Below the pieces are notes generated by a model, which saw only the letters and a list, made by a program, of their open reading frames with translations, searched no databases and was not told the DNA's origin. Source: Solimonas aquatica (GTDB lineage: Bacteria; Pseudomonadota; Gammaproteobacteria; Nevskiales; Nevskiaceae). Taken from it: DNA of 64,000 nucleotides. A program made the position numbers and the translations under genes. The stretch is from contig NZ_FOFS01000001.1 in assembly GCF_900111015.1 (NCBI RefSeq), positions 498,262-562,261 on the forward strand, written 5' to 3'. Each line of letters begins with the position of its first letter. Position 1 is the stretch's first letter. Below are positions 1-9,047 of this stretch, in pieces.

Positions 1-260
1 TCCTGCGCACGTTGCTCCGTTTCCTGGCGCACCACGGCGGCGGGCAGGATTTTCTGCTCCACGCCCAGCGCGATCAGCATCTGCCGGCCCTGGCCGTAGA
101 CCAGCTGCTCGGTGCCGGGCACTTTCACCCAGCCCCGGCTCTGCGGATTGAGACCGATGCAAGGCTGCAGCTGGCGCGGCGACAGGCGTTCTTCCAGAGC
201 ACCGGGGGCCAGCGTCCACTCGCCTGCCAGACGATAGGTCTGCAGATTCTTGAACCACAT
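1..260 (-). CDS. rdgC: RdgC recombination-associated protein (N-terminal part)
   Basis: First 86 residues of RdgC, a nucleoid-associated protein that forms a ring around duplex DNA and restrains RecA-dependent recombination (family knowledge). The gene is read leftward from an ATG at 260-258. The protein opens with MWFKNLQTYRL and continues with a conserved proline-cysteine segment (LQPCIGLNPQSRGW) and VEQKILPAAVV, the typical N-terminal blocks of the family. It runs off the left edge of the window, so the DNA-binding ring region and the C-terminus are not visible. It is divergent from the RDD gene, with about 136 bp between the starts. Confidence 0.88.
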   Translation of the reverse strand, partial: MWFKNLQTYRLAGEWTLAPGALEERLSPRQLQPCIGLNPQSRGWVKVPGTEQLVYGQGRQMLIALGVEQKILPAAVVRQETEQRAQ

Positions 261-396
261 GGGAGGGATCGTCCTTAAAAAGTCGTTGACGCGACCACGG
301 CGGGCCGCGCAAAAGCGGGCGGCGATTCTAGCAAGCCCGCGCTGTTCTTTTTCGAAGCGCTCGCTATCCTGAGCGCCCCTCGCCGCCCGCCCCGTC

Positions 397-918
397 ATGT
401 CCCGTTCCGAAACCTTGCAGCCCGCACCGATCTGGCGCCGCCTCGCCGCCTCGGTTTACGACGGACTCTTGCTGCTGGGCCTGTGGATGTCAGCCATCCT
501 GGTCGAGGAAGTGCTGCGCGCCCTGTTCGGTTTCGGGCACGCCTGGGCGGCGCTGCGCGCGTATCTGTTGCTGCTGGGCTTCTGCTTTTTCGGCTGGTCC
601 TGGACGCATGGTGGCCAGACCCTGGGCATGCGCGCCTGGCGCCTGCGCGTGGACAGCGCGTACGGCCCCGGTCTGCGCTGGCCGGCGGCCCTGAGCCGTT
701 ACGCCCTGCTGCTGTGCTGCTGGGGCGTGAGCCTGGCGCCGCTGCTGGCGCGTCTGCCGCAGGTGCGTGAAGAGCCCCTGGCGCGGCCGGTCACCCTGGT
801 CTGCCTGACCCTGCTGGTACTGGGCTTCACCGCGATGCGCCTGGACCGTCTGCGTCGCGGTCCGCAGGATCACCTCAGCGGCAGCCTCGTGGTGCTGCTG
901 CCCAGGACGCCGGGCTAG
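397..918 (+). CDS. RDD family membrane protein
   Basis: Small integral membrane protein of 173 residues with the RDD signature: the Arg pair R14-R15 before the first membrane segment, Asp22 inside it (RRLAASVYDGLLLL), and the downstream GGQTLGMRAWRLRV block near residues 72-85 that is typical of the family. I see about four hydrophobic segments (near 19-37, 52-69, 97-118, 131-147). The molecular role of most RDD proteins is unknown; transport has been suggested for some. Near pepA-holC-valS an RDD gene is a common companion in Gammaproteobacteria. The start is ATG. The gene stands alone, convergent with the lipoprotein gene downstream. The 150 bases that follow hold nothing recognisable. Confidence 0.8.
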   Translation: MSRSETLQPAPIWRRLAASVYDGLLLLGLWMSAILVEEVLRALFGFGHAWAALRAYLLLLGFCFFGWSWTHGGQTLGMRAWRLRVDSAYGPGLRWPAALSRYALLLCCWGVSLAPLLARLPQVREEPLARPVTLVCLTLLVLGFTAMRLDRLRRGPQDHLSGSLVVLLPRTPG

Positions 919-1067
919 CGGTCTGTTGCCCGCCAGGCGAGCCATAACACCGTGTCCTTCGGTCCATGGCGGCGCTGCAAATCCTGGCGATAGCGCTGCT
1001 GGTGCTGCGGTTTGCGCCTTGCCGCGAACCAGGGTCCATCGATTTCATGCGTGCCGCCCGCCCGGCT

Positions 1068-1583
1068 TCACTTGGCCGGCGGCGGTGCCGGGCGCTGAAT
1101 CAGCGGCTGCAGATTGCTCATCACCTGCTTGGCGTCGAAGGCTTTCACGTTGTCGTCGGCCTTGGCGCCGGAAAACATCAGCACATTGGCCTGCGCCTCG
1201 TACTGCGTGATCGGCGTGACGCTGGACACCCCGGTGGCAAAGCGCGGCCGCCACCAGTAGCCGCCGAAGCCATCGTAGTTTTCGATGTAGCGGGTATTGG
1301 CCTCGGTGCCGTCGGAGACCAGCACGAAGTAATCGTAGCCATTGGCCACGGTCAGCTCGGCGGCGCGATACAGCAGGTAGTTCTCCACGGTCTGCTTGGG
1401 CGTGGAGGAGTTGCCGTTGAAGGTGACCCGGAAGCGGTTCTTCTCGATGCGCTGCTCGAAATAACCATAGCCCTGGTTTTCCGGTTGATACGGCGTGGCC
1501 GTGGCGCAGGCGGCGAGCACGCCCAGCAGCGACAGCGCAAGGCCAGTGCGCAGCAGAACGGCGGCAGAGATTGAGTCGGACAT
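1068..1583 (-). CDS. CC0125/CC1285-type lipoprotein
   Basis: Predicted lipoprotein of 171 residues, resembling the CC0125/CC1285 family of unknown function. It has a signal sequence ending in a lipobox (LLGVLAAC, Cys near residue 25), then a conserved body with GYGYFEQRIEKNRFRVTF and ENYLLYRAAELTVANGYDYF, the family's most recognisable segment. An upstream in-frame start at 1679 exists, but the ATG at 1583 is preferred because it has a GGAG ribosome site about 8 bases away and places the signal peptide at the N-terminus. The gene is divergent from pepA, with 288 bp between the two starts. No enzyme motif is visible. The likely location is the inner leaflet of the outer membrane. Confidence 0.72.
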   Translation of the reverse strand: MSDSISAAVLLRTGLALSLLGVLAACATATPYQPENQGYGYFEQRIEKNRFRVTFNGNSSTPKQTVENYLLYRAAELTVANGYDYFVLVSDGTEANTRYIENYDGFGGYWWRPRFATGVSSVTPITQYEAQANVLMFSGAKADDNVKAFDAKQVMSNLQPLIQRPAPPPAK

Positions 1584-1752
1584 AAGACACTCCAGAAGAT
1601 CGGCCCGGACCCAGCCGGGTTTCGCCATATTAACCATGACCGGGCTTTCAGCCGGCTTGTTCCCGCATCGCGGTCGCAAGGCAAACCGAAAAAAGCAGCG
1701 GCAGCCCGGCGCAAAGGCCCCATAAGCACCCGTTTTTTAAAAGCTTGCCCTC

Positions 1753-1780
1753 TTGTGGCGGGACTGCCAGGCGCTAGAAT
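1753..1780 (+). promoter_or_regulatory. possible sigma-70 promoter of pepA
   Basis: TTGTGG at 1753-1758 and TAGAAT at 1775-1780 are separated by 16 bp and lie about 90 bases before the pepA start. The -10 is a good match and the -35 is fair. This is inference from sequence only. Confidence 0.35.
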
Positions 1781-1871
1781 GCCGGCTCGCCCGGGCGACT
1801 GAACGCAGCGCATTCCAATGCCGCGCAGGGCGGACGCCATCCCATCAACCAAAAGGCTTCCCAAGTTTTCC

Positions 1872-3383
1872 ATGGAATATTTTGTAAAAAGCGGCAGTCC
1901 GGAAAAGCAGCGCGTGGCTTGCGTGATCGTGGGCATCTTCGACCGGCGCTCGCCCAGCACGGCCGCCGCCGCCATCGAGGAAGTCAGCGACGGCGCCATC
2001 GCCTCGGTGATGCGTCGCGGCGACATGGACGGCAAGCTCGGCGCCACGCTGCTGCTGCACAATGTCCCCGGCATCTTCGCTGATCGCGTGCTGCTGGTGG
2101 GCCTGGGCAAGGAACGCAATTTCGACGAAGCCGCCTATCGCCGCGTGCACGTGGCCGCCGCCCGCGCCCTGCGCAACACCGGCGCCATCGACGCGGTGTC
2201 TTACCTGAGCCATCTGCCGGTGAAGTCGCGCGACTTCCACTGGAACGTGCAGCAGGCGGTGCTGGCCACCGAGGACAGCTACTACCGCTTCGACGACTGC
2301 CGTGGCGAGAAGGCGCGCGAGGAAATCACGCCGCCCAAGCTGGAGCGCTACACCTTCGACGTGCCGCGCCGCTCCGACCTGCCGGCCGGCGAGCGCGGCC
2401 TGGCCGAAGCCCTGGCGATCGCCAAGGGCGTGGCCCTGACCAAGAACCTGGGCAACCTGCCGGGCAATCTCTGCACGCCCACGTATCTGGCCGAGCAGGC
2501 CAAGAAGATGCCGGCGCCGATCAAGGCCAAGGTGCTGGAGAAGGCCGACATGGAGCGCCTGGGCATGGGCGCGCTGCTGTCGGTGGCCAAGGGCTCCAGC
2601 CAGCCGCCGAAGCTGATCGTCATGGAATATCTGAAGGGCAAGAAGGGCGAAAAGCCCATCGCCCTGGTCGGCAAGGGTCTGACCTTCGACGCCGGCGGCA
2701 TCTCCATCAAGCCGGCCGCCGGCATGGACGAGATGAAGTTCGACATGTGCGGCGGCGCCTCGGTGTTCGGCGCTCTGCTCGCCATCGCCGAACTCAAGCT
2801 GCCGGTGAACGTGGTGGGCGTGATCGCCGCCACCGAAAACCTGCTCAATGGCGAGGCCAACAAGCCCGGCGACATCGTCACCAGCATGGCCGGCATCACC
2901 ATCGAGGTGCTCAACACCGATGCCGAAGGCCGCCTGATTCTCTGCGACGCGCTGACCTACGTGGAGCGCGAGTACGAGCCCAGCCTGTGCATCGACATGG
3001 CCACGCTCACCGGCGCCTGCGTGGTGGCCCTGGGCAGCCCGGCCAGCGGCTTGTTCACCAACACCCCGGCCCTGGGCCGCGCGCTGATCGCTGCCGGCGA
3101 ACAGAGCGGCGACCGCGTCTGGGAACTGCCGCTGTGGTCCGACTACGACGACAACATCAAGAGCGAGTTCGCCGACATCGCCAACATCGCCACCCGCAAC
3201 GGCAAGGAAGCCGGCGCCATCATCGGTGCCACCTTCCTGCACCGTTTCACGCGCAAGATGAAGTGGGCGCATCTGGACATCGCCGGCACCGCCTGGGTGG
3301 GCAAGAAGGCCTCCGGTCGTCCGGTGCCGCTGCTGGTGCAGTACCTGCTCAATCTGGTCGCCAAGCAGGACGATAACGGCTGA
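1872..3383 (+). CDS. pepA: leucyl aminopeptidase PepA (M17)
   Basis: Cytosolic hexameric metallo-aminopeptidase that removes N-terminal residues, preferably Leu; in E. coli it also acts as a DNA-binding accessory protein (family knowledge). The protein is 503 residues, the normal length. It shows the metal/active-site block GKGLTFDAGGISIKP (K268, D273) and the M17 signature NTDAEGRL (348-355). I start it at 1872 because MEYFVKSGSPEKQR matches the canonical PepA N-terminus; an in-frame ATG 54 bases upstream (1818) would add an unusual 18-residue leader. It is first in a rightward run leading to holC and valS, the usual order in Gammaproteobacteria, but here another gene sits between pepA and holC. 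Confidence 0.96.
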   Translation: MEYFVKSGSPEKQRVACVIVGIFDRRSPSTAAAAIEEVSDGAIASVMRRGDMDGKLGATLLLHNVPGIFADRVLLVGLGKERNFDEAAYRRVHVAAARALRNTGAIDAVSYLSHLPVKSRDFHWNVQQAVLATEDSYYRFDDCRGEKAREEITPPKLERYTFDVPRRSDLPAGERGLAEALAIAKGVALTKNLGNLPGNLCTPTYLAEQAKKMPAPIKAKVLEKADMERLGMGALLSVAKGSSQPPKLIVMEYLKGKKGEKPIALVGKGLTFDAGGISIKPAAGMDEMKFDMCGGASVFGALLAIAELKLPVNVVGVIAATENLLNGEANKPGDIVTSMAGITIEVLNTDAEGRLILCDALTYVEREYEPSLCIDMATLTGACVVALGSPASGLFTNTPALGRALIAAGEQSGDRVWELPLWSDYDDNIKSEFADIANIATRNGKEAGAIIGATFLHRFTRKMKWAHLDIAGTAWVGKKASGRPVPLLVQYLLNLVAKQDDNG

Positions 3384-3429
3384 AGGCAGCGCTTGAAGCT
3401 GCCGCACCGCAGGGTCTGAGGAGAGAGGT

Positions 3430-5058
3430 TTGAAGCTGCAAGTCGTGTCGCGGGCGCTGCAACGGGAGCGCTGGTGCTGGCCGCTGGCCATGGCGCTGAT
3501 GGCCGGCGCCTATCTGCTGATGGACATGAACTGGCGCGACACCGCGCTGGCGCTGATCATCTACAGCTGCGGCCGCTTCCTGCTGCGCCAGTTCGCACCC
3601 CAGGCGCTGCACGGCGCACTGCAGCGTGTCTGGCTCACGGCCTTCGTGCTGGACCTGGGCGTCAAGTCCTTCCTGATCTCGGTCTACCAGACCAAGCCGG
3701 ACGCGGTGCTGATCATCGACTCGCTGAGCAACACCAACTCCGGCGAGACCTTCGAGTTCATCGAGCAGTACTGGCGGCTGATCGGCCTGTTCCTGGGTGA
3801 GACCCTGCTGGTCGGCGTGCTGCTCTGGCGCCTGCTGCCGGCCGTGCAGGCCCGCAGCCGCGTCTCGCGCATCGGCGGTCTGGTGGTGCTGGCGCTGGTG
3901 CTGGGCCTGCAGTTCAACCCCACCTTCCGCCGCAACAATCCCTTCTACTTCTGGCCCAGCCAGGTCGGCAGCTACACAGCCTTCCAGAAGAACATCAAGA
4001 CGCTGGGGCAGAAGCGCGAAGTGGCACGCCGCGAAATGCAGACGCAGTGGCAGCCGGTGTACCAGGGTCCGGCGCAGGACACGGTGGTGGTGGCGCTGGG
4101 CGAAAGCACCAGCCGCTGGGACTGGCAGCTCTACGGGTATCCGCGCCAGACCAATCCACAGCTGGCCAAGCTGGGCGATGAGCTGCTGGTGTTCCGCGAT
4201 GTGCTCTCCGGCGCCGGCGGCACGGTGTCCTCGTTCAAGCTGATGCTGACGCCGCGCGATCTGCACAACCAGCTCGACGACGAGTCCTCACCCAGCGTGA
4301 TGCTGCTGGCCAAGGCCGCCGGCTACAAGACCTTCTGGATTTCCAACCAGCACGACCGCTACATCAACCCGCGCTTCGCCGAGGAAGCCGACGAGATGCA
4401 TTTGGTCAACACCGGCGGCGGCCGCGGCGACCGCAAGCTCGACGAAGGCGTGCTGCCTTACTACGAACAGGCGCTGCGCGATCCGGCGCCGCGCAAGCTG
4501 ATCGTGGTGCATCTGCTGGGCGCGCATCCGGACTATGCGCTGCGCTCGCCCGATGACTTCAAGCGCTTCGACGGCGACCAGGACGCGGTGGGCCAGGCGC
4601 TCAAGGCCAGGGGCCGCAATGCCTGGGTGCGTTACGAGCGCGACGTCTACGACGACGCCATGCTCTACCAGGACCACATCCTCGCCAGGCTGCTGGACAC
4701 GCTGAAGGCCAGCAGCGGCGGCAGCAGCGCCTCCTTCCTCTACACCTCCGATCACGCCCAGGAAGTGGGCCATACCCGCGACTTCGCCGGCCATTCCGGC
4801 GAGGAGCCGGGCCAGGTGGTGCCGCTGCTGATCTGGCTGTCCTCGCCCCTGCCCGCACCGCAGGCACAGGCCCTGGAGCAGCGTCCCTACCAGACCGACC
4901 GTCTGGACTGGACGCTGCTGGATCTGCTGCACATCAAGACCCGTCGCGATCTGCCCGGCGCCAGCCTGCTCTCGGCCGACTACCACGCCCTGCCGCGCTA
5001 TCTGGTCAACCACCCACGCCAGCCGTATCAGCCCTCGACGCGGGCGCCAGTACCCTGA
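3430..5058 (+). CDS. phosphoethanolamine transferase-like sulfatase-fold protein
   Basis: Inner-membrane enzyme of 542 residues in the EptA/CptA/OpgE group, which transfers phosphoethanolamine to lipid A, core sugars or glucans. About four to five hydrophobic segments (between residues 17 and 165) precede a periplasmic alkaline-phosphatase-fold domain. The GEST motif at 224-227 supplies the predicted nucleophile Thr227, and YTSDHAQE at 438-445 supplies metal ligands D441 and H442. The GEST form resembles CptA-type rather than EptA-type (GET) enzymes. The start is TTG at 3430, chosen because a GAGGAGAGAGG ribosome site directly precedes it; an ATG at 3490 is the alternative. The acceptor cannot be told from sequence. 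It interrupts the usual pepA-holC neighbourhood. Confidence 0.78.
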   Translation: MKLQVVSRALQRERWCWPLAMALMAGAYLLMDMNWRDTALALIIYSCGRFLLRQFAPQALHGALQRVWLTAFVLDLGVKSFLISVYQTKPDAVLIIDSLSNTNSGETFEFIEQYWRLIGLFLGETLLVGVLLWRLLPAVQARSRVSRIGGLVVLALVLGLQFNPTFRRNNPFYFWPSQVGSYTAFQKNIKTLGQKREVARREMQTQWQPVYQGPAQDTVVVALGESTSRWDWQLYGYPRQTNPQLAKLGDELLVFRDVLSGAGGTVSSFKLMLTPRDLHNQLDDESSPSVMLLAKAAGYKTFWISNQHDRYINPRFAEEADEMHLVNTGGGRGDRKLDEGVLPYYEQALRDPAPRKLIVVHLLGAHPDYALRSPDDFKRFDGDQDAVGQALKARGRNAWVRYERDVYDDAMLYQDHILARLLDTLKASSGGSSASFLYTSDHAQEVGHTRDFAGHSGEEPGQVVPLLIWLSSPLPAPQAQALEQRPYQTDRLDWTLLDLLHIKTRRDLPGASLLSADYHALPRYLVNHPRQPYQPSTRAPVP

Positions 5059-5077
5059 TCGCGCATACAATGCGCGC

Positions 5078-5515
5078 ATGACGCGCATCGATTTCTACAT
5101 CCTGCCGGAAGGCGCCAACGGCGCCGCCGGCCCGGTGATGACGGCCTGCAAGCTTTGCGACAAGGCGGTGTCGGCCGGACACCGCGTCTACGTGCACCTG
5201 CCCGACGCGACGCTGGCCGAAGAGCTGGACGGCGCGCTGTGGAGCTTCCGCCAGGGCGGTTTCGTGGCGCACGAACGCTACGAGGGCAAGCCCCTGGAAG
5301 AACCGCTGCCGATGGTGCTGATCGGCACGCAGGAACCGCCGGACAGCCACCACGGCGTGATGCTCAACATGAGCCTCGAAGTGCCCGACTTCTTCAGCCG
5401 CTTCGAGCGCGTGCTGGAGATCGTGCCAGGTGACAACCACAGCCGCGGCAAGTCGCGCGAGCGCTACCGCTATTACCGCGACCGCGGCTACGAACTGAGC
5501 AGTCACAACCTGTGA
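5078..5515 (+). CDS. holC: DNA polymerase III subunit chi
   Basis: Chi subunit of the clamp-loader complex, which links the loader to single-stranded-DNA-binding protein during replication and repair. It is 145 residues, with the family N-terminus MTRIDFYIL, the ACKLCDKA helix and a C-terminal RERYRYYRDRGYEL tail. It lies just before valS as in most Gammaproteobacteria. Its stop overlaps the GTG start of the following small lipoprotein gene (GTGA), which suggests translational coupling. Confidence 0.93.
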   Translation: MTRIDFYILPEGANGAAGPVMTACKLCDKAVSAGHRVYVHLPDATLAEELDGALWSFRQGGFVAHERYEGKPLEEPLPMVLIGTQEPPDSHHGVMLNMSLEVPDFFSRFERVLEIVPGDNHSRGKSRERYRYYRDRGYELSSHNL

Positions 5516-5877
5516 AACACCACGCTCTCGCTTACGCGGCCCTGCCCCTGCTGGCGGCCTGCAGCCTATTCAATCCCAAGCCCGATGCGGCGCTGGTGAG
5601 CCAGGTACACGCGGCCCTGCCCCTGGGCATGACGCTGGAAAAGGCCGAGGAAACCCTGCACCAGATGAACTTCGATTGCGAACGCCGCCACGGGGCCTAC
5701 ACCGATGAAGCCGGCGGCAATCACGAAGACCAGCGCTTTGCGCTCTGCGTGCAGCGGCCCACCAAGCTGGTGAGCTTCGCCTGCGACAACCGCAATCAGG
5801 TGGTGCTGGTGCCCGATGCCAACCAGAACCTCGCCGTGGTCGCCGTCAGCCGTGGGCCCTACTGCGCCGGACAATGA
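5512..5877 (+). CDS. small predicted lipoprotein, unknown function
   Basis: 121-residue protein with a short signal sequence and a lipobox (LPLLAACS, Cys17), so probably membrane-anchored. Beyond the lipobox it contains Cys residues in DCERRH, ALCVQR, SFACDN and PYCAG, which could pair in the periplasm. I do not recognise a domain. A short helical stretch (MTLEKAEETLHQMNF) resembles the SmpA/OmlA-like 'small modular' lipoproteins only in size and pattern. It starts at a GTG overlapping the holC stop, so it is probably co-transcribed with holC and valS. Confidence 0.6.
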   Translation: MKHHALAYAALPLLAACSLFNPKPDAALVSQVHAALPLGMTLEKAEETLHQMNFDCERRHGAYTDEAGGNHEDQRFALCVQRPTKLVSFACDNRNQVVLVPDANQNLAVVAVSRGPYCAGQ

Positions 5878-5896
5878 GCGGCCGCCGCCGCGCCAT

Positions 5897-5925
5897 CGTT
5901 CCCGCACCAGCGGGAATCCAGGTCC
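5897..5925. repeat. REP-like palindromic intergenic element
   Basis: The arms TTCCCGC (5899-5905) and GCGGGAA (5910-5916) frame a 4-base loop and are followed by TCCAGGTC. This is the same kind of GC hairpin as the longer element near 31450-31585. It lies in the 180-bp gap between the lipoprotein gene and valS. Confidence 0.5.
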
Positions 5926-6057
5926 GGCCCGCGAGGCAAAGCCGCGCTTTCCAGTTCCGCATTGGCGGGCCTGAGCGCAGGGCCAGGTCCAGAGTCAAAC
6001 CCGTCACGATGATTTTCGCCCGCAGCCTTCGCGGGCCTCAGAAGCGAAGCAAACAAC

Positions 6058-8865
6058 ATGGACAAGACTTTCGAGCCGCGCGAGGTCGAAGCGCGCTGGC
6101 GTGAATTCTGGGAAAGCCAGGGCTGCTATGCGCCCAGCGGCACGGGCGAGCCCTACAGCATCATGATTCCGCCGCCCAATGTCACCGGCACCCTGCACAT
6201 GGGTCATGCCTTCCAGCACACGGTGATGGACGCGCTGATCCGCCACGCGCGCATGTGCGGCCGCGACACGCTCTGGCAGCCGGGCACCGATCACGCCGGC
6301 ATCGCCACGCAGATGGTGGTGGAGCGCAATCTCAAGCTGGCCGGCGGACCCAGCCGCCATGAACTGGGCCGCGAGAAGTTCATCGAGAAGGTCTGGGAGT
6401 GGAAGCAGTATTCCGCCGGCACCATCGGCGGCCAGATCCGTCGCATGGGCTCCTCCGTGGACTGGTCGCGCGAAGCCTTCACCATGGACCCCGGCTACTC
6501 CAAGGCCGTGATCGAGCACTTCGTGAAGCTGCACGAAGCGGGCCTGATCTATCGCGGCAAGCGTCTGGTGAACTGGGACCCGGTGCTGCTCACCGCGATC
6601 TCCGATCTGGAAGTGGTGAGCGAGGAGGAAAACGGCAAGCTCTGGCATTTCCGCTATCCGCTCGCCGACGGCTCGGGGCATCTGGTGGTGGCCACCACGC
6701 GCCCGGAAACCATGCTCGGCGACACCGCCGTGGCCGTGCATCCTGAAGACGCCCGTTACCAGCACCTCATCGGCAAGACCGTGAAGCTGCCGCTGGTGAA
6801 TCGCGAGATTCCCATCGTAGGCGACGATTACGTGGACAAGGACTTCGGCAGCGGCTGCGTGAAGATCACGCCGGCGCATGATTTCAACGACTATGCCCTG
6901 GGGCAGCGGCATGGTCTGCCGATGCTCAACATCTTCACGCCCACCGCGCATCTCAACGAGGAGGTGCCGGCGGGCTATCGCGGCCTGGAGCGCTACGCCG
7001 CACGCAAGCAGATCGTCGCCGATCTGGAAGCCCTCGGCCTGGTCGAGAAGATCGAAGACCACAAGCTGAAGGTGCCGCGCGGTGATCGCAGCGGCGCGGT
7101 GGTGGAGCCTTATCTCACCGATCAGTGGTTCGTGGACCTCACGCGCGAGACGCGCCACGACGGCCAGCCCGGCCCGGGCGGTCTGCTCGCCATCACCAAG
7201 CCGGCGATCGAGGCCGTGGCCTCCGGCCGCGTGCGCTTCGTGCCGGACAACTGGAAGACCACCTACTTCCAGTGGCTGAACAACATCCAGGACTGGTGCA
7301 TCAGCCGCCAGCTCTGGTGGGGCCATCGCATTCCGGCCTGGTACGACGCGCAGGGCAAGATCTACGTCGCGCGCAGCGAAGCCGAGGTGCGCAGCAAGTA
7401 TCAGCTGGACGCCAGCCTCACGCTCACGCAGGACACCGACGTCTTCGACACCTGGTTCTCCTCCGACATCTGGCCGATGGCCACGCAAGGCTGGCCGGAA
7501 CCGACCGAAGCCCTGAAGAAGTACTACCCGTCCAGCGTGCTGGTCACGGGTTTCGACATCATCTTCTTCTGGGTCGCGCGCATGGTGATGATGGGCCAGT
7601 ACTTCATGAACGAGGTGCCGTTCCGCGAGGTCTACATCACCGGCCTGGTGCGCGATCCCGAAGGCAACAAGATGTCCAAGTCCAAGGGCAATGTCCTGGA
7701 CCCGCTGGACGTGGTGGACGGCATCAGCCTCGATGAACTCGTGAAGAAGCGCACCACCGGCCTGATGAAGCCGGAGACCGCGCCCAAGATCGAGGCCAAG
7801 ACCCGCAAGGATTATCCGAACGGCATCGAAGCCGTGGGCGTGGACGCGCTGCGCTTCACCTTCGCCGCGCTGGCCACGCAGGGCCGCGACATCCGCTTCG
7901 ACGCCGGCCGCGCGGCGGGCTATCGCAACTTCTGCAACAAGATCTGGAACGCGGCGCGCTATGTGCTGATGAACGCTGAAGGCCAGGACTGCGCGCAGGA
8001 CGGCGGCAGCGACTATGCGCTCTCCGAAGCCGACCGCTGGATCATCTCGCGCCTGCAGAAGCTGGAAGCCGAGGCCGCCGAGCACTTCGCCAGCTACCGC
8101 TTCGACCTGCTCGCACAGGCGCTCTACCAGTTCATCTGGAACGAGTACTGCGACTGGTATCTGGAACTCTCCAAGCCGGCCTTGCAGCAAGGCTCGGCCG
8201 CGCAGCAGCGCGGCACGCGCCGCACCCTGGTGCGCGTGCTGGAAACCTGGCTGCGCCTGCTGCATCCGCTGATGCCCTTCATCACCGAAGAGATCTGGCA
8301 GCGCGTTGCGCCGCTGGCCGGCGTGAGCGGCGCCACGCTGATGCAGCAGCGCTATCCGCAGGCTGTAGCAGAGAAGATCGACGAAGCCTCCGAAGCCGAT
8401 ATCGAATGGCTCAAGGCCTTCATTCTCGGCGTGCGCCAGATTCGCGGCGAGATGAACATCGCGCCGGGCAAGATCCTGCCGCTGCTGCTGCAGAACGCCG
8501 GCGATGCCGACCGCGCGCGACTGACGCGCCTGCAGCAGGCCATCGAATTCCTGGCCCGCGTGGAAGCACCGCGCGTGCTGGCCGCCGATGAAGCGGCGCC
8601 GCAGTCGGCGACCGCGCTGCTGGGGGCGATGAAGCTGCTGGTGCCGATGGCGGGCCTGATCGACAAGGACGCCGAGCTGGCGCGTCTGGCCAAGCAGATC
8701 GCCAAGCTGGAAAGCGATCTGGGCAAGACCCAGACCCGCATCGAAAATCCCAACTTCGGCAAGGCCCCGGAAGCGGTTCAGCAGCAGGCGCGCGAGCTGC
8801 ACGCCAAGCAGCTGGCCGATCTGGCCGCGCTACAGGACCAGATCGAGCGCATCCGCGCGCTCTGA
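6058..8865 (+). CDS. valS: valyl-tRNA synthetase
   Basis: Class I aminoacyl-tRNA synthetase charging tRNA-Val, with post-transfer editing of Thr. It is 935 residues, a normal length for bacteria. The HIGH-type motif is HMGH at 47-50 and the KMSKS motif is at 538-542; the CP1 editing insertion lies between them. The C-terminus (about 870-935) is an Ala/Lys/Glu-rich arm with coiled-coil character, which in the family contacts the tRNA. The ATG start is the obvious one, opening with [14 protein letters not shown]. The gene ends a rightward block and converges on recQ. Confidence 0.97.
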   Translation: MDKTFEPREVEARWREFWESQGCYAPSGTGEPYSIMIPPPNVTGTLHMGHAFQHTVMDALIRHARMCGRDTLWQPGTDHAGIATQMVVERNLKLAGGPSRHELGREKFIEKVWEWKQYSAGTIGGQIRRMGSSVDWSREAFTMDPGYSKAVIEHFVKLHEAGLIYRGKRLVNWDPVLLTAISDLEVVSEEENGKLWHFRYPLADGSGHLVVATTRPETMLGDTAVAVHPEDARYQHLIGKTVKLPLVNREIPIVGDDYVDKDFGSGCVKITPAHDFNDYALGQRHGLPMLNIFTPTAHLNEEVPAGYRGLERYAARKQIVADLEALGLVEKIEDHKLKVPRGDRSGAVVEPYLTDQWFVDLTRETRHDGQPGPGGLLAITKPAIEAVASGRVRFVPDNWKTTYFQWLNNIQDWCISRQLWWGHRIPAWYDAQGKIYVARSEAEVRSKYQLDASLTLTQDTDVFDTWFSSDIWPMATQGWPEPTEALKKYYPSSVLVTGFDIIFFWVARMVMMGQYFMNEVPFREVYITGLVRDPEGNKMSKSKGNVLDPLDVVDGISLDELVKKRTTGLMKPETAPKIEAKTRKDYPNGIEAVGVDALRFTFAALATQGRDIRFDAGRAAGYRNFCNKIWNAARYVLMNAEGQDCAQDGGSDYALSEADRWIISRLQKLEAEAAEHFASYRFDLLAQALYQFIWNEYCDWYLELSKPALQQGSAAQQRGTRRTLVRVLETWLRLLHPLMPFITEEIWQRVAPLAGVSGATLMQQRYPQAVAEKIDEASEADIEWLKAFILGVRQIRGEMNIAPGKILPLLLQNAGDADRARLTRLQQAIEFLARVEAPRVLAADEAAPQSATALLGAMKLLVPMAGLIDKDAELARLAKQIAKLESDLGKTQTRIENPNFGKAPEAVQQQARELHAKQLADLAALQDQIERIRAL

Positions 8866-8873
8866 CAGGGTGA

Positions 8874-8901
8874 GGCAAAAGTGCATCCCTGCACTTTTGC
8901 C
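8874..8901. terminator. hairpin after valS (11-bp perfect stem)
   Basis: GGCAAAAGTGC (8874-8884), a 6-base loop, then GCACTTTTGCC (8891-8901). It starts 8 bases past the valS stop, between convergent valS and recQ. The arms carry A and T runs, so it could stop transcription in either direction, although there is no external T-tract. Confidence 0.5.
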
Positions 8902-8937
8902 TGTCGCTTCGAGAAGGCATGGCTTTTCTCCGCTCCC

Positions 8938-8968
8938 GACCATCAGGCGCTTGCAGCGCCTGATGGTC
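8938..8968. repeat. 13-bp perfect inverted repeat
   Basis: GACCATCAGGCGC (8938-8950) and its exact complement GCGCCTGATGGTC (8956-8968) flank a 5-base loop. It lies between valS and recQ and has no T-tract, so it is either a structural RNA hairpin or a palindromic repeat. Confidence 0.55.
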
Positions 8969-9047
8969 GTTGGCACCGTGCCGAATACTTCGTTTTCAGC
9001 ACACTGCTCAGGCAGCGGCATCCGCCGCACGCCGGCACGGACTCGCC

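Noticed and set aside
919..1067. Possible short coding sequence between the RDD gene and the lipoprotein gene
   Set aside because: Open frames here continue antisense through the lipoprotein gene and show no family resemblance.
6004..8802. Long open frame antisense to valS (about 930 codons)
   Set aside because: It mirrors valS codons, is His/Ala/Arg/Gln-rich, has no recognisable domain, and valS is certain.
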